The notes under the pieces: model-generated
Told to the model about the DNA's origin: nothing
Databases searched by the model: none
What the model saw: the letters and a program-made list of their open reading frames with translations, nothing else
Source of the DNA: Macrosoma leucophasiata
Lineage: Eukaryota > Arthropoda > Insecta > Lepidoptera > Hedylidae
Direction of reading: 5' to 3'
NCBI GenBank assembly: GCA_036365455.1
Contig: JAWQUS010000001.1
Span: 23,545,001-23,609,000 of the forward strand
DNA: 64,000 nt
Part shown: positions 1 to 11,899 of the stretch, in pieces
Numbering within the stretch: position 1 is the stretch's first letter
Layout of the letters: each line of letters starts with the position of its first letter
Position numbers and translations under genes: made by a program

Positions 1-80
1 CGGTCACCCATCACACATCTGACCGCACCCATATAGCTTTACCTAGTATATCGCTCGATCGCGGGGCCATGCAAGCTTCA
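1..80 (-). repeat. SINE-1 family fragment (head region), cut by window edge
   Basis: Matches the head part of the better copies at 12417-12780 and 41728-42090: it reads CGGTCACCCATCACA, then the GCGGGGCCATGC block. Opposite orientation to the copy at 41728. The rest of this copy lies outside the window. Confidence 0.6.
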
Positions 81-414
81 CTCACACAACACGCACATAG
101 GACCAAGTAAATACAACTTTTTTATATTACTCCACACTACACCGCATTTTCTGAGTCCAGCGTTCACTTTCAATATTATGCAATATCTTTGTCCGACATT
201 CTGAACTTGCTACCATCGGATAAGGCAACTTTAGTGTGTATTGTTTCAACATACCTCCGCTGCGTTAATCGTGTTAAATGCATTGCATTGTTTGCCGAAG
301 ATGTTCGATTCAATGTTATGGGAGTAAGCCTATAACCCTTGCTGTATTATAGTCAAGTACGAGAAACTGGGGCAACTTTGCAATTTATTTTCGTAAATGC
401 CATGAACGTTCATA

Positions 415-480
415 TTATCTGTATGGCAACTACCCTTGTTACGTCTCACTACTGCCAGGCACGAGTCTCTCCCTCCTTTT
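415..480 (-). repeat. SINE-1 family 3'-end fragment
   Basis: Contains a degraded form of the conserved 3' end (CTCGTGCCCAGCAGTGGGAC when read on the minus strand). It is separated from the fragment at 1-80 and in the wrong order to be one copy with it, so it is a second insertion. Confidence 0.5.
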
Positions 481-495
481 TTATTTTTAACTAAC

Positions 496-835
496 TATGC
501 CCGCGACTTGGTACGCGTTAGAATTTATTATTGTTCAGTATCTACCCGGACGAAGTCGTAGGCGCAGCTAGTATAACAGTAGCCTAAGTAACTCCTTATT
601 ACATTAGCTATCTGCCAGTGAAAGTCCCGTCAAAATCGGTAAAGCCGTTCCCGAGATTAGCGGGAACAAACGGACAAACAGACAGACAGACAGACAAAAA
701 TTGTAAATAAAAATTGTTTTGGTATAGGTATGTACCGTGTATATGTATAGGTATGTACATATGCATTTAGTAAAAAGCGATTATTTTTATGTTACAAACA
801 GACACTCAAATTTTATTTATTTGTATAGATTTTGG
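496..835 (+). repeat. RTE-like LINE 3'-end repeat, copy 1
   Basis: Starts CCCGCGACTTGG, contains GCCGTTCCCGAGATTAGC and a short (CAGA)n run, and ends TTTGTATAGAT. A second copy lies at 29849-30145 with the same order of blocks. Repeats of this form are common in insect genomes and are usually LINE 3' untranslated ends; that assignment is from general knowledge, and no coding part is present. Confidence 0.6.
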
Positions 836-894
836 GGAGCTTCACTCTCACATTATCTGTATTCTAATGTAATTCCTATTTGTAAGACGTAACG

Positions 895-1310
895 TAACTT
901 CTGCCTGTAATCCTCGAAGGAGTAGGCAGAGGGGAATGCATGCATCAACCATTTAAACAAAAATCGATGGTCCAAATGCGTTGCCACTTTTGAGGCCTAG
1001 GTAAGTCATCAAGGTAGATGTGTTGCCACTCTTTTGTAATAAATCAGTTTCGTTTTGTTTTCTGAAGAAGTTCAATGTTATGGGAAAGGAAGGTAACCTT
1101 GCTATGTTATGGCCGAGTAAAATGGCGATAACTGGGACATCTTTTCAATTTAATTGCTAGGCTATATTCGTTTACTATGAATTTGGTTAACAAGAATACG
1201 TAACTTCACGCCTGTAATCCCTGAAGGGGAAGGCAGAGGTAAATACATGTATAAAGCAACTACACAAATACCGATGGTCAAAATGCATTGCCGCTCTCGA
1301 GTCCTAGGTG
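895..1310 (-). repeat. Broken SINE-2 3'-end and ZL scraps
   Basis: Two blocks (about 895-950 and 1198-1250) match on the minus strand the SINE-2 3' end with GCCTACCCCTTCGGGGATTA. Each is followed by a scrap of ZL sequence with GCGTTGCCACT or GCATTGCCGCT. The alternation suggests an old duplicated composite of the two families. Confidence 0.45.
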
Positions 1311-1311
1311 T

Positions 1312-1593
1312 CTTTAATGTAATGAAAGCGGCAAACAAGCATTCAGTTCACATTGATGTTAAGTGATGACTGCAGCCTATAGACACCTTCACAAAGACCA
1401 AAAGTCAAAATGCAGATACGTTACCACTCCTGAGGCCTAAGGTGTTATACCTCTGTGCCGGAAATTACAGGGCCGTACATTACCACCTGATCGGAACATG
1501 ATAGTGCTGAACACTACCATTTAGCGTCAAGTATATAAGGTAATGCGGTGATGCCTACGCCCGCGAGCTCCGTCACTGGAGCTCTACCACCAG
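1312..1593 (-). mobile_element. ZL retroposon copy, nearly full length
   Basis: On the minus strand it begins ACTGGTGGTAGAGCTCCAGT at 1593 and runs through CACCACCGCA-, GTTCCG- and GGCATAAC-type blocks to the end near 1312. The 5' hairpin (stem GAGCTCC/GGAGCTC, 6-nt loop) is intact. No coding capacity. Confidence 0.85.
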
Positions 1594-1732
1594 TATAAAA
1601 AAGTCTAAGTAAGTCATACTAATCGATTAACTTTTCAAGCTAGAGATTGAACTTAACGTTCTACTGACCCATTGAGGGAATAAGCATAGAGCTTCGCATC
1701 TTTTCATAAAACCAATTAAATAAATTACATGT

Positions 1733-1860
1733 ATGAAGAGAATGATGAAGGTATGTCAGGCACGAGAGGTATGTCAGGACCGGGATATCTGGCGCTCTAC
1801 ACTCTCTGCCTACCCAGTTAGGGACCTGGCGTGAAGATACTCACACACACACACACATTG
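1733..1860 (+). mobile_element. LINE-A 3'-end fragment ending in a CA microsatellite
   Basis: Matches the last part of the LINE-A reading frame at 49671-50481 (for example TATCTGGCGCTCTACACT) and its end GACCTGGCGTGAAGATA, followed by (CA)n at about 1840-1857. The left border of the 4.34-kb duplication falls inside this fragment. Confidence 0.8.
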
Positions 1861-2151
1861 GTGGGACGAGCTGCTTGTCCTAGTTGTGCACAAAGTTCTC
1901 GTACTTGGCCATAGCTTGGCAAGATCGTCATCTCTTATGATTTCCATAACATTTAATCGGACAACTCTTGAAAATTATGCTTGTGAAATAAAATTGTAGT
2001 TATATAATACTTCTATTGGGATTAAGGTAGCGGATTTGGCGTTTTGGATAAAGTAGTAAATCACATTTAGATTTATATCTATAAAACAAAATGGACAGAG
2101 AACAATTGGATTCGATTCAAAACTGCCACCTCTGGATAACCACTTACTTCT

Positions 2152-2482
2152 ACTGGTGGTAGAGCTCCAGTGACGGAGCTTGCGGGCGTAGGCACCACGG
2201 CATTACGTAATTTATTTGCCGCTAAATGGTAGTGTTCAGTACTATCGTGTTCCGGTCAGGTGGTAATGGACGGCCCCATATTTTCCGACACAGAGGCATA
2301 ACACCTTAGGCCTCAGGAGTGGTAACACATCTGGATTTTGACCTTGGTCTTTTTCTGGGTGTCTATAGGCTGCAGTCATCACTTAAGATCAATGTGAACA
2401 TACAAAGTACAAGTTTTTTAATGCGGTGGTAGTGCGGTGGTACCTACGCCCACGAGCTCCGTCACTGGAGCTCTACCACCAG
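2152..2482. mobile_element. Inverted ZL pair (plus copy joined to minus 5' end)
   Basis: A plus-strand ZL copy runs 2152 to about 2405 and loses its poly-A end. It is followed at 2417-2482 by a minus-strand 65-bp ZL 5' end ending GGAGCTCTACCACCAG. The two 5' ends thus face outward as an imperfect inverted repeat of about 65 bp. Confidence 0.8.
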
Positions 2483-2984
2483 GAAATATAGTCTCACCCC
2501 CTTGATTAAGGGGTTTTCTTTAAAATACACAATAATTAAAACTTCGGGGATTCATTGAAATTCCAGAAAAATTGGGAAATTTGGGTAAATTCCAATATCA
2601 CTTCAATAATAGAATACAGATTCATACATACAGTTTTACAATGATGAAATACTTAACCTGTTTTTGTTTTCTCTAAAGAACATAGTTGTTCAGATGCGAT
2701 GTTACCAAATCCAAGTGAACTGTTGGTATTAAACGAAACCTTATATGCTCACTCTATTAAATCGTCCGCATCTAATAGATAATTCACTCTCTAGATACAA
2801 TCATGATTGATTGAAACGTGTATCTGTCAAAATTGATTCGTTGAGGCGAAAATAGTATGTTACCGCTTGCCATTTAATTTTTAGAACGTTGTAATTCATT
2901 CACCCCTTCAATGTGTAGTGATTTATCATTTGGTAAAGTATTTGTGAGAAAAATTGAGTAATTTCGAATTTAAATTTAGGTTTT

Positions 2985-3125
2985 TTTCTGGCGTTGGGAC
3001 ATGACGAAACCCAGCATCCACTAGCGGGAAAAAAATATTTTACTGGCAGATAATACTGCCACTAGTGCAGTCAGTCCACCGAACAATGGCGGTCAAACAA
3101 TTTCAATTATCTACCACTAGGCTAC
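2985..3125 (+). repeat. Family X (old interspersed repeat) fragment
   Basis: Shares CTGGCGTTGGGAC, CAGTCAGTCCACCGA and AATGGCGGTCAAAC with copies at 20825-21330, 27540-27925 and 30870-33980. I do not recognise the family. It is useful because younger elements inserted into other copies can be compared with this one. Confidence 0.55.
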
Positions 3126-3654
3126 CGAGGCAGTTAATATTATATTTTTTATATTAAAATAGGAGATTAAAAGAAGGAATTTCCTAAAATCTCCCTTTCC
3201 GAAACAATAACATCAACAGCTACTTATAGTTTTATCAGTAAGGAGGAAAATAAGGTCAAATCAGGTACTATAACCATCAGCTTAATAAAATTCAATGTAC
3301 ATGGTCGTCCATTGAATTTGCGCAACCCAAAAAACATAACTGTAGTGTTTAAAGCCCATTTGAAATACTTCACACGCTTTATGACCACAACAATAAATAC
3401 AATAACATTTTACAGTCGTATTGCATGAGATCCAAGTATTTTTGCATGTTACGAGTATATACACTATGTCTTATCCAAATTACATCAAAGAATTACGAAG
3501 TACATGGTTAACAAACAACGATAAAATTAAATGATATGAAATTAAACACAATTTTAATTGAATCACTGTTATGTGTATTTTTTTTTCGAAATTACTGTAT
3601 AACGTTTGGCATAATACCTCTACAGTGTAACCGGACTTGAGCGGCATGTAACAA

Positions 3655-4381
3655 TTCAATTCAATTCATTTATTGTTCGACCATCATGGATCATAGTATA
3701 TTATAATAACAAATAATAATTAATAAAATAAATAAATAAATTCACTATTAATAAAAATAAATACATTATATAAAATATAAAATATTAGTCAGTACATGAA
3801 CCATGTTACAGTGGTTCAGATACTGACAGTCAAAGAGTTCTGCAAATGCATTTGGGATGATGCTGCGACTGGCGCGCACCCTACGCACTAGGGATGTGCA
3901 GCGCTTGCGCATGGTTACATAGATAGAAACAATCCACACGCGAACATCCCCGAGGCGCTACAGAAGCGAGGCAGTCCCAGCATCACCCTAAATGCATTGT
4001 TGTATTGGACACGCAGTGCGCTGTACTGTCTTTGAGAATAATTGACCCACAGACTGCTCGTGTAGAAGGATGTACAAATGCTCGAAACAACGAGATTTTG
4101 ACATCCCTCGAACAGCGAGCGAATCTGCGGGCTATCATGTTCGCACGAACAGACAGCGCCCTACGCTCCCTTTCTATATCTAGATCGTCTTTCAGGTCCG
4201 AGGTCACGAAATAACCGAGATATTTAAATTTGTTTTCTCTTTTTAGAGGATATCCATTGAGTTTGATAGCTGGTATATCATGAAAACATCTTCCCCGGGC
4301 CTGAAAAGGTAACTTATGTGGGAGCTCGTCTTGGATTAGCGTAAAGTGCAATACACACGGAGCCCGCCGGGCCACCGACAC
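3655..4381 (-). pseudogene. LINE reverse-transcriptase C-terminal remnant with two frameshifts
   Basis: The minus strand codes for the region downstream of the RT catalytic core of a non-LTR retrotransposon. Recognisable pieces are KFKYLGYFVT, RRALSVRANMIARRFARC, and after a frameshift near 4073 a stretch with CTSFYTSSLWVNYSQRQYSA and MLGLPRFCSASGMFACG. After a second shift near 3916 it reads MRKRCTSLVRRVRAS and FDCQYLNHCN. The 3' tail continues to about 3655 and ends in a short GAATT-type repeat, typical of some LINE 3' ends. The endonuclease, YADD motif and the upstream RT are missing. The family resembles CR1/jockey-superfamily LINEs; the clade is not settled by what is left. Confidence 0.75.
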
Positions 4382-4448
4382 AGCCCGCCGACGAGTCCCG
4401 GCGGCCTATATGAAAAGAATCATGTCGCTAACCTCCTAGTTCCTCATC

Positions 4449-4754
4449 TCAAGCCGCCGACACGCCACTAACAAAGTTTTTCGACTTGTAATGAGTAACC
4501 CTCCGACAAAAAGTTGGCCATATAGGTGGGCGGCCCGGCGGGCTCAGTGTGTATTGCGCTGTAGATCGCCCTGCAGTGCGATTGACATAGGACCGCACTG
4601 AAGTGCCCTCCACGTGGGGGACAGTGGCAACAAGCCTAATGGCACCTCCTATGAGGTACGGACCTCGGCTTAGGACCGGAGCGGGTATTACGTTCCGGTC
4701 ATCGGATAATGTGTAATTACACGTTAATCTAAGGGTAGGACAGTGCCAAGACAA
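4449..4754 (-). other. Open frame of unknown meaning (101 codons)
   Basis: An open frame on the minus strand with moderate GC. I recognise no motif. In the second copy of the duplication the single-G deletion at 8962-8965 shortens it to 69 codons, so it is not being kept as a protein. It most likely belongs to the decayed mobile DNA around it. Confidence 0.2.
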
Positions 4755-4847
4755 GCTAATCGACGAAAAAGGGCACGAACCTTCTCTTGAAATGTTTCAA
4801 CGCTTTTTTAAACCCTTATCCTTTTTTTTTCAGATGGAATTCGATGA

Positions 4848-5020
4848 CTGCACCTCCTGTAGCACAGCTCCAATGACGAACCTCAAAGGTGTAGGCACCA
4901 CAGCAGTACATGTGTACCTTCCACTTCACAGCAGTATTAAGCGCTAACGTATTCAAATTAAGAAGTACTGGATTCGTAATTTATAGTACAGAGGCAAACA
5001 ATGCTCCTGGAGTGACAAAG
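4848..5020 (+). repeat. Old, divergent ZL copy
   Basis: Degraded but ordered matches to ZL: a CAGCTCCAATGACG hairpin region, GTGTAGGCACCACAGCA and TACAGAGGCA. Much more diverged than most copies in the window, so it is an older insertion. Confidence 0.5.
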
Positions 5021-6149
5021 AAACTAATACTGTGTTATACAGTTTTACCGTCTAATTGCATATATTACGTCTTCATCTTGTCAGCAACGCCTTGAATTGA
5101 GGTTTGCATTTATAGGGGTATCCTTTACGCAGTCCTTTAAATATTCAGGCTGCAAACCCTCTGCGTTCGTTCCTTTCCTATATACTTTATACCTTTTTAA
5201 AAGAAGCTATATTTGATTGATTTTGGCTAATATGAGAGTTTTCTAACTTTATGTCTAATAAAAAAAAACTTAGTAAATATGCAACGCACGCAGTACCTTG
5301 CTAGACGCGGTCAATAATCTGTATATTAGTCTACACTTTGTAAAATTAAAAACATAATGTAAAATGTCACTTCTCAATTTTAATAAAATTATTAAAATGT
5401 GTAACGTCCAATTAAAATGAAGCTTATTTCGATGTATCGCACAAAGATCTTTGCAAGGCGGTTTTGCATTAATCTGACGTGTGAAAAGTAGGCAAGACTT
5501 TCTAAAACGAGAACGGAGAAGCATCACCTCGTTTAGCTGTACAGCCCGACTGATTGAGTGACTAACAGGTAACGAACACCTGAAACTGTTCTCTATTGTT
5601 TCAACTGGTCGTGACTCGTCTACTGAAACGTAACATAACTTGGCTGGTGAAGCAGCACAAGGAATTCCCGAAAAGAATTTCCCTATATTCCTGTTGGAAC
5701 AAAAATAATGAGCTCATGAAGTCGTTGGCATTTTTTTTGTAACTAATATTATTAGGTCCAATAGACGTTAAAGAAGTTCTTAGTTGCCAGTAATCACTAC
5801 CATGCCGTCAACATAAAAAAATGACGGCCCGACAATGCAACGCTTAGTTAGTAGTTACTTAACTATTGAACTTCAATTAGCCATAGCCGCGAGCTAGAAA
5901 GAGCATTTGGACTATTTTTTACAGTAGTAATCGCCAGAGGCTGCAAGAGCATCGATAAATCATCATGGGTGTACAAGATCTCATTAACTCGATGGTGATA
6001 AGATGATCAGAATGTTTGTAGACGATTGCTAGATATACGATTATTGGTAAGTTGTGAAATAGAAACGTGGAAAACAGTAAAACAAAATCGGTCAATATTT
6101 TAGCCTTGGGTCTTGATCGAATCTAATACGTCTATGGCTGATAAGTCTT
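5021..6149. other. AT-rich stretch without recognised feature
   Basis: No family or reading frame that I recognise. The 85-codon open frame at 5270-5527 on the minus strand shows no motif and is low-complexity AT-driven sequence. Confidence 0.4.
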
Positions 6150-6497
6150 TTTTTTTAGTCCAGTTAGGGACCTGGCGTGAAGATACTCACACACACACAC
6201 ACATTGGTGGGACGAGCTGCTTGTCCTAGTTGTGCACAAAGTTCTCGTACTTGGCCATAGCTTGGCAAGATCGTCATCTCTTATGATTTCCATAACATTT
6301 AATCGGACAACTCTTGAAAATTATGCTTGTGAAATAAAATTGTAGTTATATAATACTTCTATTGGGATTAAGGTAGCGGATTTGGCGTTTTGGATAAAGT
6401 AGTAAATCACATTTAGATTTATATCTATAAAACAAAATGGACAGAGAACAATTGGATTCGATTCAAAACTGCCACCTCTGGATAACCACTTACTTCT

Positions 6498-6828
6498 ACT
6501 GGTGGTAGAGCTCCAGTGACGGAGCTTGCGGGCGTAGGCACCACGGCATTACGTAATTTATTTGCCGCTAAATGGTAGTGTTCAGTACTATCGTGTTCCG
6601 GTCAGGTGGTAATGGACGGCCCCATATTTTCCGACACAGAGGCATAACACCTTAGGCCTCAGGAGTGGTAACACATCTGGATTTTGACCTTGGTCTTTTT
6701 CTGGGTGTCTATAGGCTGCAGTCATCACTTAAGATCAATGTGAACATACAAAGTACAAGTTTTTTAATGCGGTGGTAGTGCGGTGGTACCTACGCCCACG
6801 AGCTCCGTCACTGGAGCTCTACCACCAG
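6498..6828. mobile_element. Inverted ZL pair, second copy
   Basis: The duplicate of the pair at 2152-2482. It arose through the segmental duplication, not through new insertion, since the flanks are identical too. Confidence 0.85.
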
Positions 6829-7330
6829 GAAATATAGTCTCACCCCCTTGATTAAGGGGTTTTCTTTAAAATACACAATAATTAAAACTTCGGGGATTCA
6901 TTGAAATTCCAGAAAAATTGGGAAATTTGGGTAAATTCCAATATCACTTCAATAATAGAATACAGATTCATACATACAGTTTTACAATGATGAAATACTT
7001 AACCTGTTTTTGTTTTCTCTAAAGAACATAGTTGTTCAGATGCGATGTTACCAAATCCAAGTGAACTGTTGGTATTAAACGAAACCTTATATGCTCACTC
7101 TATTAAATCGTCCGCATCTAATAGATAATTCACTCTCTAGATACAATCATGATTGATTGAAACGTGTATCTGTCAAAATTGATTCGTTGAGGCGAAAATA
7201 GTATGTTACCGCTTGCCATTTAATTTTTAGAACGTTGTAATTCATTCACCCCTTCAATGTGTAGTGATTTATCATTTGGTAAAGTATTTGTGAGAAAAAT
7301 TGAGTAATTTCGAATTTAAATTTAGGTTTT

Positions 7331-7471
7331 TTTCTGGCGTTGGGACATGACGAAACCCAGCATCCACTAGCGGGAAAAAAATATTTTACTGGCAGATAAT
7401 ACTGCCACTAGTGCAGTCAGTCCACCGAACAATGGCGGTCAAACAATTTCAATTATCTACCACTAGGCTAC
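7331..7471 (+). repeat. Family X fragment, second copy
   Basis: Duplicate of 2985-3125 within the tandem duplication. Confidence 0.55.
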
Positions 7472-8000
7472 CGAGGCAGTTAATATTATATTTTTTATAT
7501 TAAAATAGGAGATTAAAAGAAGGAATTTCCTAAAATCTCCCTTTCCGAAACAATAACATCAACAGCTACTTATAGTTTTATCAGTAAGGAGGAAAATAAG
7601 GTCAAATCAGGTACTATAACCATCAGCTTAATAAAATTCAATGTACATGGTCGTCCATTGAATTTGCGCAACCCAAAAAACATAACTGTAGTGTTTAAAG
7701 CCCATTTGAAATACTTCACACGCTTTATGACCACAACAATAAATACAATAACATTTTACAGTCGTATTGCATGAGATCCAAGTATTTTTGCATGTTACGA
7801 GTATATACACTATGTCTTATCCAAATTACATCAAAGAATTACGAAGTACATGGTTAACAAACAACGATAAAATTAAATGATATGAAATTAAACACAATTT
7901 TAATTGAATCACTGTTATGTGTATTTTTTTTTCGAAATTACTGTATAACGTTTGGCATAATACCTCTACAGTGTAACCGGACTTGAGCGGCATGTAACAA

Positions 8001-8727
8001 TTCAATTCAATTCATTTATTGTTCGACCATCATGGATCATAGTATATTATAATAACAAATAATAATTAATAAAATAAATAAATAAATTCACTATTAATAA
8101 AAATAAATACATTATATAAAATATAAAATATTAGTCAGTACATGAACCATGTTACAGTGGTTCAGATACTGACAGTCAAAGAGTTCTGCAAATGCATTTG
8201 GGATGATGCTGCGACTGGCGCGCACCCTACGCACTAGGGATGTGCAGCGCTTGCGCATGGTTACATAGATAGAAACAATCCACACGCGAACATCCCCGAG
8301 GCGCTACAGAAGCGAGGCAGTCCCAGCATCACCCTAAATGCATTGTTGTATTGGACACGCAGTGCGCTGTACTGTCTTTGAGAATAATTGACCCACAGAC
8401 TGCTCGTGTAGAAGGATGTACAAATGCTCGAAACAACGAGATTTTGACATCCCTCGAACAGCGAGCGAATCTGCGGGCTATCATGTTCGCACGAACAGAC
8501 AGCGCCCTACGCTCCCTTTCTATATCTAGATCGTCTTTCAGGTCCGAGGTCACGAAATAACCGAGATATTTAAATTTGTTTTCTCTTTTTAGAGGATATC
8601 CATTGAGTTTGATAGCTGGTATATCATGAAAACATCTTCCCCGGGCCTGAAAAGGTAACTTATGTGGGAGCTCGTCTTGGATTAGCGTAAAGTGCAATAC
8701 ACACGGAGCCCGCCGGGCCACCGACAC
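8001..8727 (-). pseudogene. LINE reverse-transcriptase remnant, second copy
   Basis: Duplicate of the remnant at 3655-4381 and carries the same two frameshifts (near 8419 and 8262). The breaks therefore predate the duplication. Confidence 0.75.
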
Positions 8728-9192
8728 AGCCCGCCGACGAGTCCCGGCGGCCTATATGAAAAGAATCATGTCGCTAACCTCCTAGTTCCTCATCTCAAGC
8801 CGCCGACACGCCACTAACAAAGTTTTTCGACTTGTAATGAGTAACCCTCCGACAAAAAGTTGGCCATATAGGTGGGCGGCCCGGCGGGCTCAGTGTGTAT
8901 TGCGCTGTAGATCGCCCTGCAGTGCGATTGACATAGGACCGCACTGAAGTGCCCTCCACGTGGGGACAGTGGCAACAAGCCTAATGGCACCTCCTATGAG
9001 GTACGGACCTCGGCTTAGGACCGGAGCGGGTATTACGTTCCGGTCATCGGATAATGTGTAATTACACGTTAATCTAAGGGTAGGACAGTGCCAAGACAAG
9101 CTAATCGACGAAAAAGGGCACGAACCTTCTCTTGAAATGTTTCAACGCTTTTTTAAACCCTTATCCTTTTTTTTTCAGATGGAATTCGATGA

Positions 9193-9365
9193 CTGCACCT
9201 CCTGTAGCACAGCTCCAATGACGAACCTCAAAGGTGTAGGCACCACAGCAGTACATGTGTACCTTCCACTTCACAGCAGTATTAAGCGCTAACGTATTCA
9301 AATTAAGAAGTACTGGATTCGTAATTTATAGTACAGAGGCAAACAATGCTCCTGGAGTGACAAAG
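9193..9365 (+). repeat. Old ZL copy, second copy
   Basis: Duplicate of 4848-5020. Confidence 0.5.
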
Positions 9366-10494
9366 AAACTAATACTGTGTTATACAGTTTTACCGTCTAA
9401 TTGCATATATTACGTCTTCATCTTGTCAGCAACGCCTTGAATTGAGGTTTGCATTTATAGGGGTATCCTTTACGCAGTCCTTTAAATATTCAGGCTGCAA
9501 ACCCTCTGCGTTCGTTCCTTTCCTATATACTTTATACCTTTTTAAAAGAAGCTATATTTGATTGATTTTGGCTAATATGAGAGTTTTCTAACTTTATGTC
9601 TAATAAAAAAAAACTTAGTAAATATGCAACGCACGCAGTACCTTGCTAGACGCGGTCAATAATCTGTATATTAGTCTACACTTTGTAAAATTAAAAACAT
9701 AATGTAAAATGTCACTTCTCAATTTTAATAAAATTATTAAAATGTGTAACGTCCAATTAAAATGAAGCTTATTTCGATGTATCGCACAAAGATCTTTGCA
9801 AGGCGGTTTTGCATTAATCTGACGTGTGAAAAGTAGGCAAGACTTTCTAAAACGAGAACGGAGAAGCATCACCTCGTTTAGCTGTACAGCCCGACTGATT
9901 GAGTGACTAACAGGTAACGAACACCTGAAACTGTTCTCTATTGTTTCAACTGGTCGTGACTCGTCTACTGAAACGTAACATAACTTGGCTGGTGAAGCAG
10001 CACAAGGAATTCCCGAAAAGAATTTCCCTATATTCCTGTTGGAACAAAAATAATGAGCTCATGAAGTCGTTGGCATTTTTTTTGTAACTAATATTATTAG
10101 GTCCAATAGACGTTAAAGAAGTTCTTAGTTGCCAGTAATCACTACCATGCCGTCAACATAAAAAAATGACGGCCCGACAATGCAACGCTTAGTTAGTAGT
10201 TACTTAACTATTGAACTTCAATTAGCCATAGCCGCGAGCTAGAAAGAGCATTTGGACTATTTTTTACAGTAGTAATCGCCAGAGGCTGCAAGAGCATCGA
10301 TAAATCATCATGGGTGTACAAGATCTCATTAACTCGATGGTGATAAGATGATCAGAATGTTTGTAGACGATTGCTAGATATACGATTATTGGTAAGTTGT
10401 GAAATAGAAACGTGGAAAACAGTAAAACAAAATCGGTCAATATTTTAGCCTTGGGTCTTGATCGAATCTGATACGTCTATGGCTGATAAGTCTT

Positions 10495-11154
10495 CTGGTC
10501 TGCTGGTGCTATATTTCATTGTAATGGACAGTTGTTGTTTGATACAAGTATTTATACAAATATTATATGCTATTGACGTTTACATTATTAGATTTTAATG
10601 ATTATCTGTATTCGATACTAGTTAAAAATTTAAAAGAGCTTGTTTTGAGTTTGTTGGGTAGCAAAGTTCTTCTCAGTAGTGACTGCACTTGGAACTCTGC
10701 TAAGTGAATAACTTAGATTTTGTTTTGAAGTTGAAAATGGTTGTAAAATCTTACTCGAAATAAAAATATTTTTATTTTTTGGCGTTTTGCTTCGTCAGCC
10801 AACCTGCACCTTTAACGTTAGATTCCATGTCAAGTTGACTAACTGTAATAGTTAACGCTGGAGAATACGCTGCAAATGAAAGGAAATGTTTTATCGATGT
10901 CGTCGTCTTCATCGTCTTCAGTTTAGGATGATCTTATAGTATGGGGGGGAGCCCAAAGCTAATATTTTCAGTTACTTGAACGCGGAAAATTAAGATGTGG
11001 GAGATACCTTCCACCCTGTTGAGTAGTTCCACCAAAGTTTAAGGTTTCTATATACAGCCGAATCCTTAGGACTCCGCCACGAGCTCACATAAAAATCGTC
11101 AGAATTTTGTATGGGAGCTTTGATTGGGTTATTTTTTTTTTAATTTGGGTTTTT
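10495..11154. other. AT-rich stretch without recognised feature
   Basis: Single-copy in this window. Contains a short CGTCGTC/CATCGTC run at about 10898-10920 and a 7-G run at 10944, but no gene or repeat that I recognise. Confidence 0.4.
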
Positions 11155-11240
11155 ACTGGTGGTAGAGCTTCAGTGACGGAGCTCGCGGGCGTAGGCACCA
11201 CCGCATTACCTAATATACATGCCGCTAAATGGTATTGTCA
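11155..11240 (+). mobile_element. ZL 5'-end fragment
   Basis: ACTGGTGGTAGAGCTTCAGT to GCCGCTAAATGGTA, then the match stops. It is joined to an unrelated repeat scrap (about 11280-11335, GGTACCGTTT...AAGGTACGGA) that resembles the end of another widespread insect repeat. Confidence 0.75.
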
Positions 11241-11751
11241 TTGGCCAAAATCCTCCTTTAGGCCCTCCTACTATTATGAGGGTACCGTTTTTTTTCCTTT
11301 AAGGTACGGATCCCCAAAAACCTTAAAACAAGTACCTATTCAGTTTTCTTTTAACACACATTATAGCCAACGAAGATTATTAGACGAGGAGAATATTATC
11401 AAAACAACAAACAGATTACCGCGAATCCGTATATCATTTAACAGAATATATTACACGACACATGTGTTTTATTCCACGGGAAGTCACAATGTAATTTCAA
11501 TGTAATAATGGCGATATTTTATGAATGTATATTATAAACAGTAGATCATCCAGTTCGCATTACCCTGTGTCCGCTAATTTATGATGACACGGATACGTGA
11601 CGTTGTTAACGATTTTTCAACGACTGGATGTAAACTTGGCTTATAATGGTTAAATAACAGCTTTTATTTCATTATTGAAACTGAACTCATCGTAACAGTT
11701 GATTAATGAAGCGTGAGAAAATTTGATTTGAGATGTGTTGGATTGAATTCT

Positions 11752-11857
11752 TTTTTTTTTTTTTTTTTAGGTCGGGCTTTGTGTAGGCGGCCTGTCTCGA
11801 GACGGCACTAGTCTACTTCACCGGGCAATCGGCGATCGCAGAAGGCGCTCCAGCCTA
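11752..11857 (-). mobile_element. Jockey-type LINE 3'-end fragment
   Basis: Poly-T followed by GTCGGGCTTTGTGTAGGC, which is the reverse complement of the 3' untranslated end of the jockey-type element at 46340-49333. Only the last 100 bases or so are present, so it is a strongly 5'-truncated insertion. Confidence 0.85.
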
Positions 11858-11899
11858 ATTGGATTGACTTCAGGTTACGAGGTCTTTATATAATAACTA

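Larger units (their letters stand above)
1814..6149. repeat. 4.34-kb direct tandem duplication, copy 1
   Basis: The sequence from CCAGTTAGGGACC at 1814 to TAAGTCTT at 6149 is repeated at 6160-10494. Everything in it, including all remnants listed below, occurs twice at an offset of 4346, changing to 4345 after position 4620. Differences noticed by eye: five versus four G at 4616-4620, and an A/G change near the end (6125 versus 10470). The short stretch 6150-6159 between the copies (T run plus AGT) is absent from both outer flanks. Confidence 0.95.
6160..10494. repeat. 4.34-kb direct tandem duplication, copy 2
   Basis: Repeats 1814-6149 in the same orientation. The copy starts at the identical CCAGTTAGGGACC sequence inside a LINE-A 3' end and stops at TAAGTCTT, after which single-copy DNA (CTGGTCTGCTGG) follows. 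It contains the same order of elements: LINE-A end, ZL pair, family X, LINE RT remnant, old ZL. Confidence 0.95.

Noticed and set aside
4449..4754. Possible serine-protease fragment on the minus strand
   Set aside because: A faint resemblance in one stretch only; no His, Asp or Ser motif, and it is broken in the duplicate.
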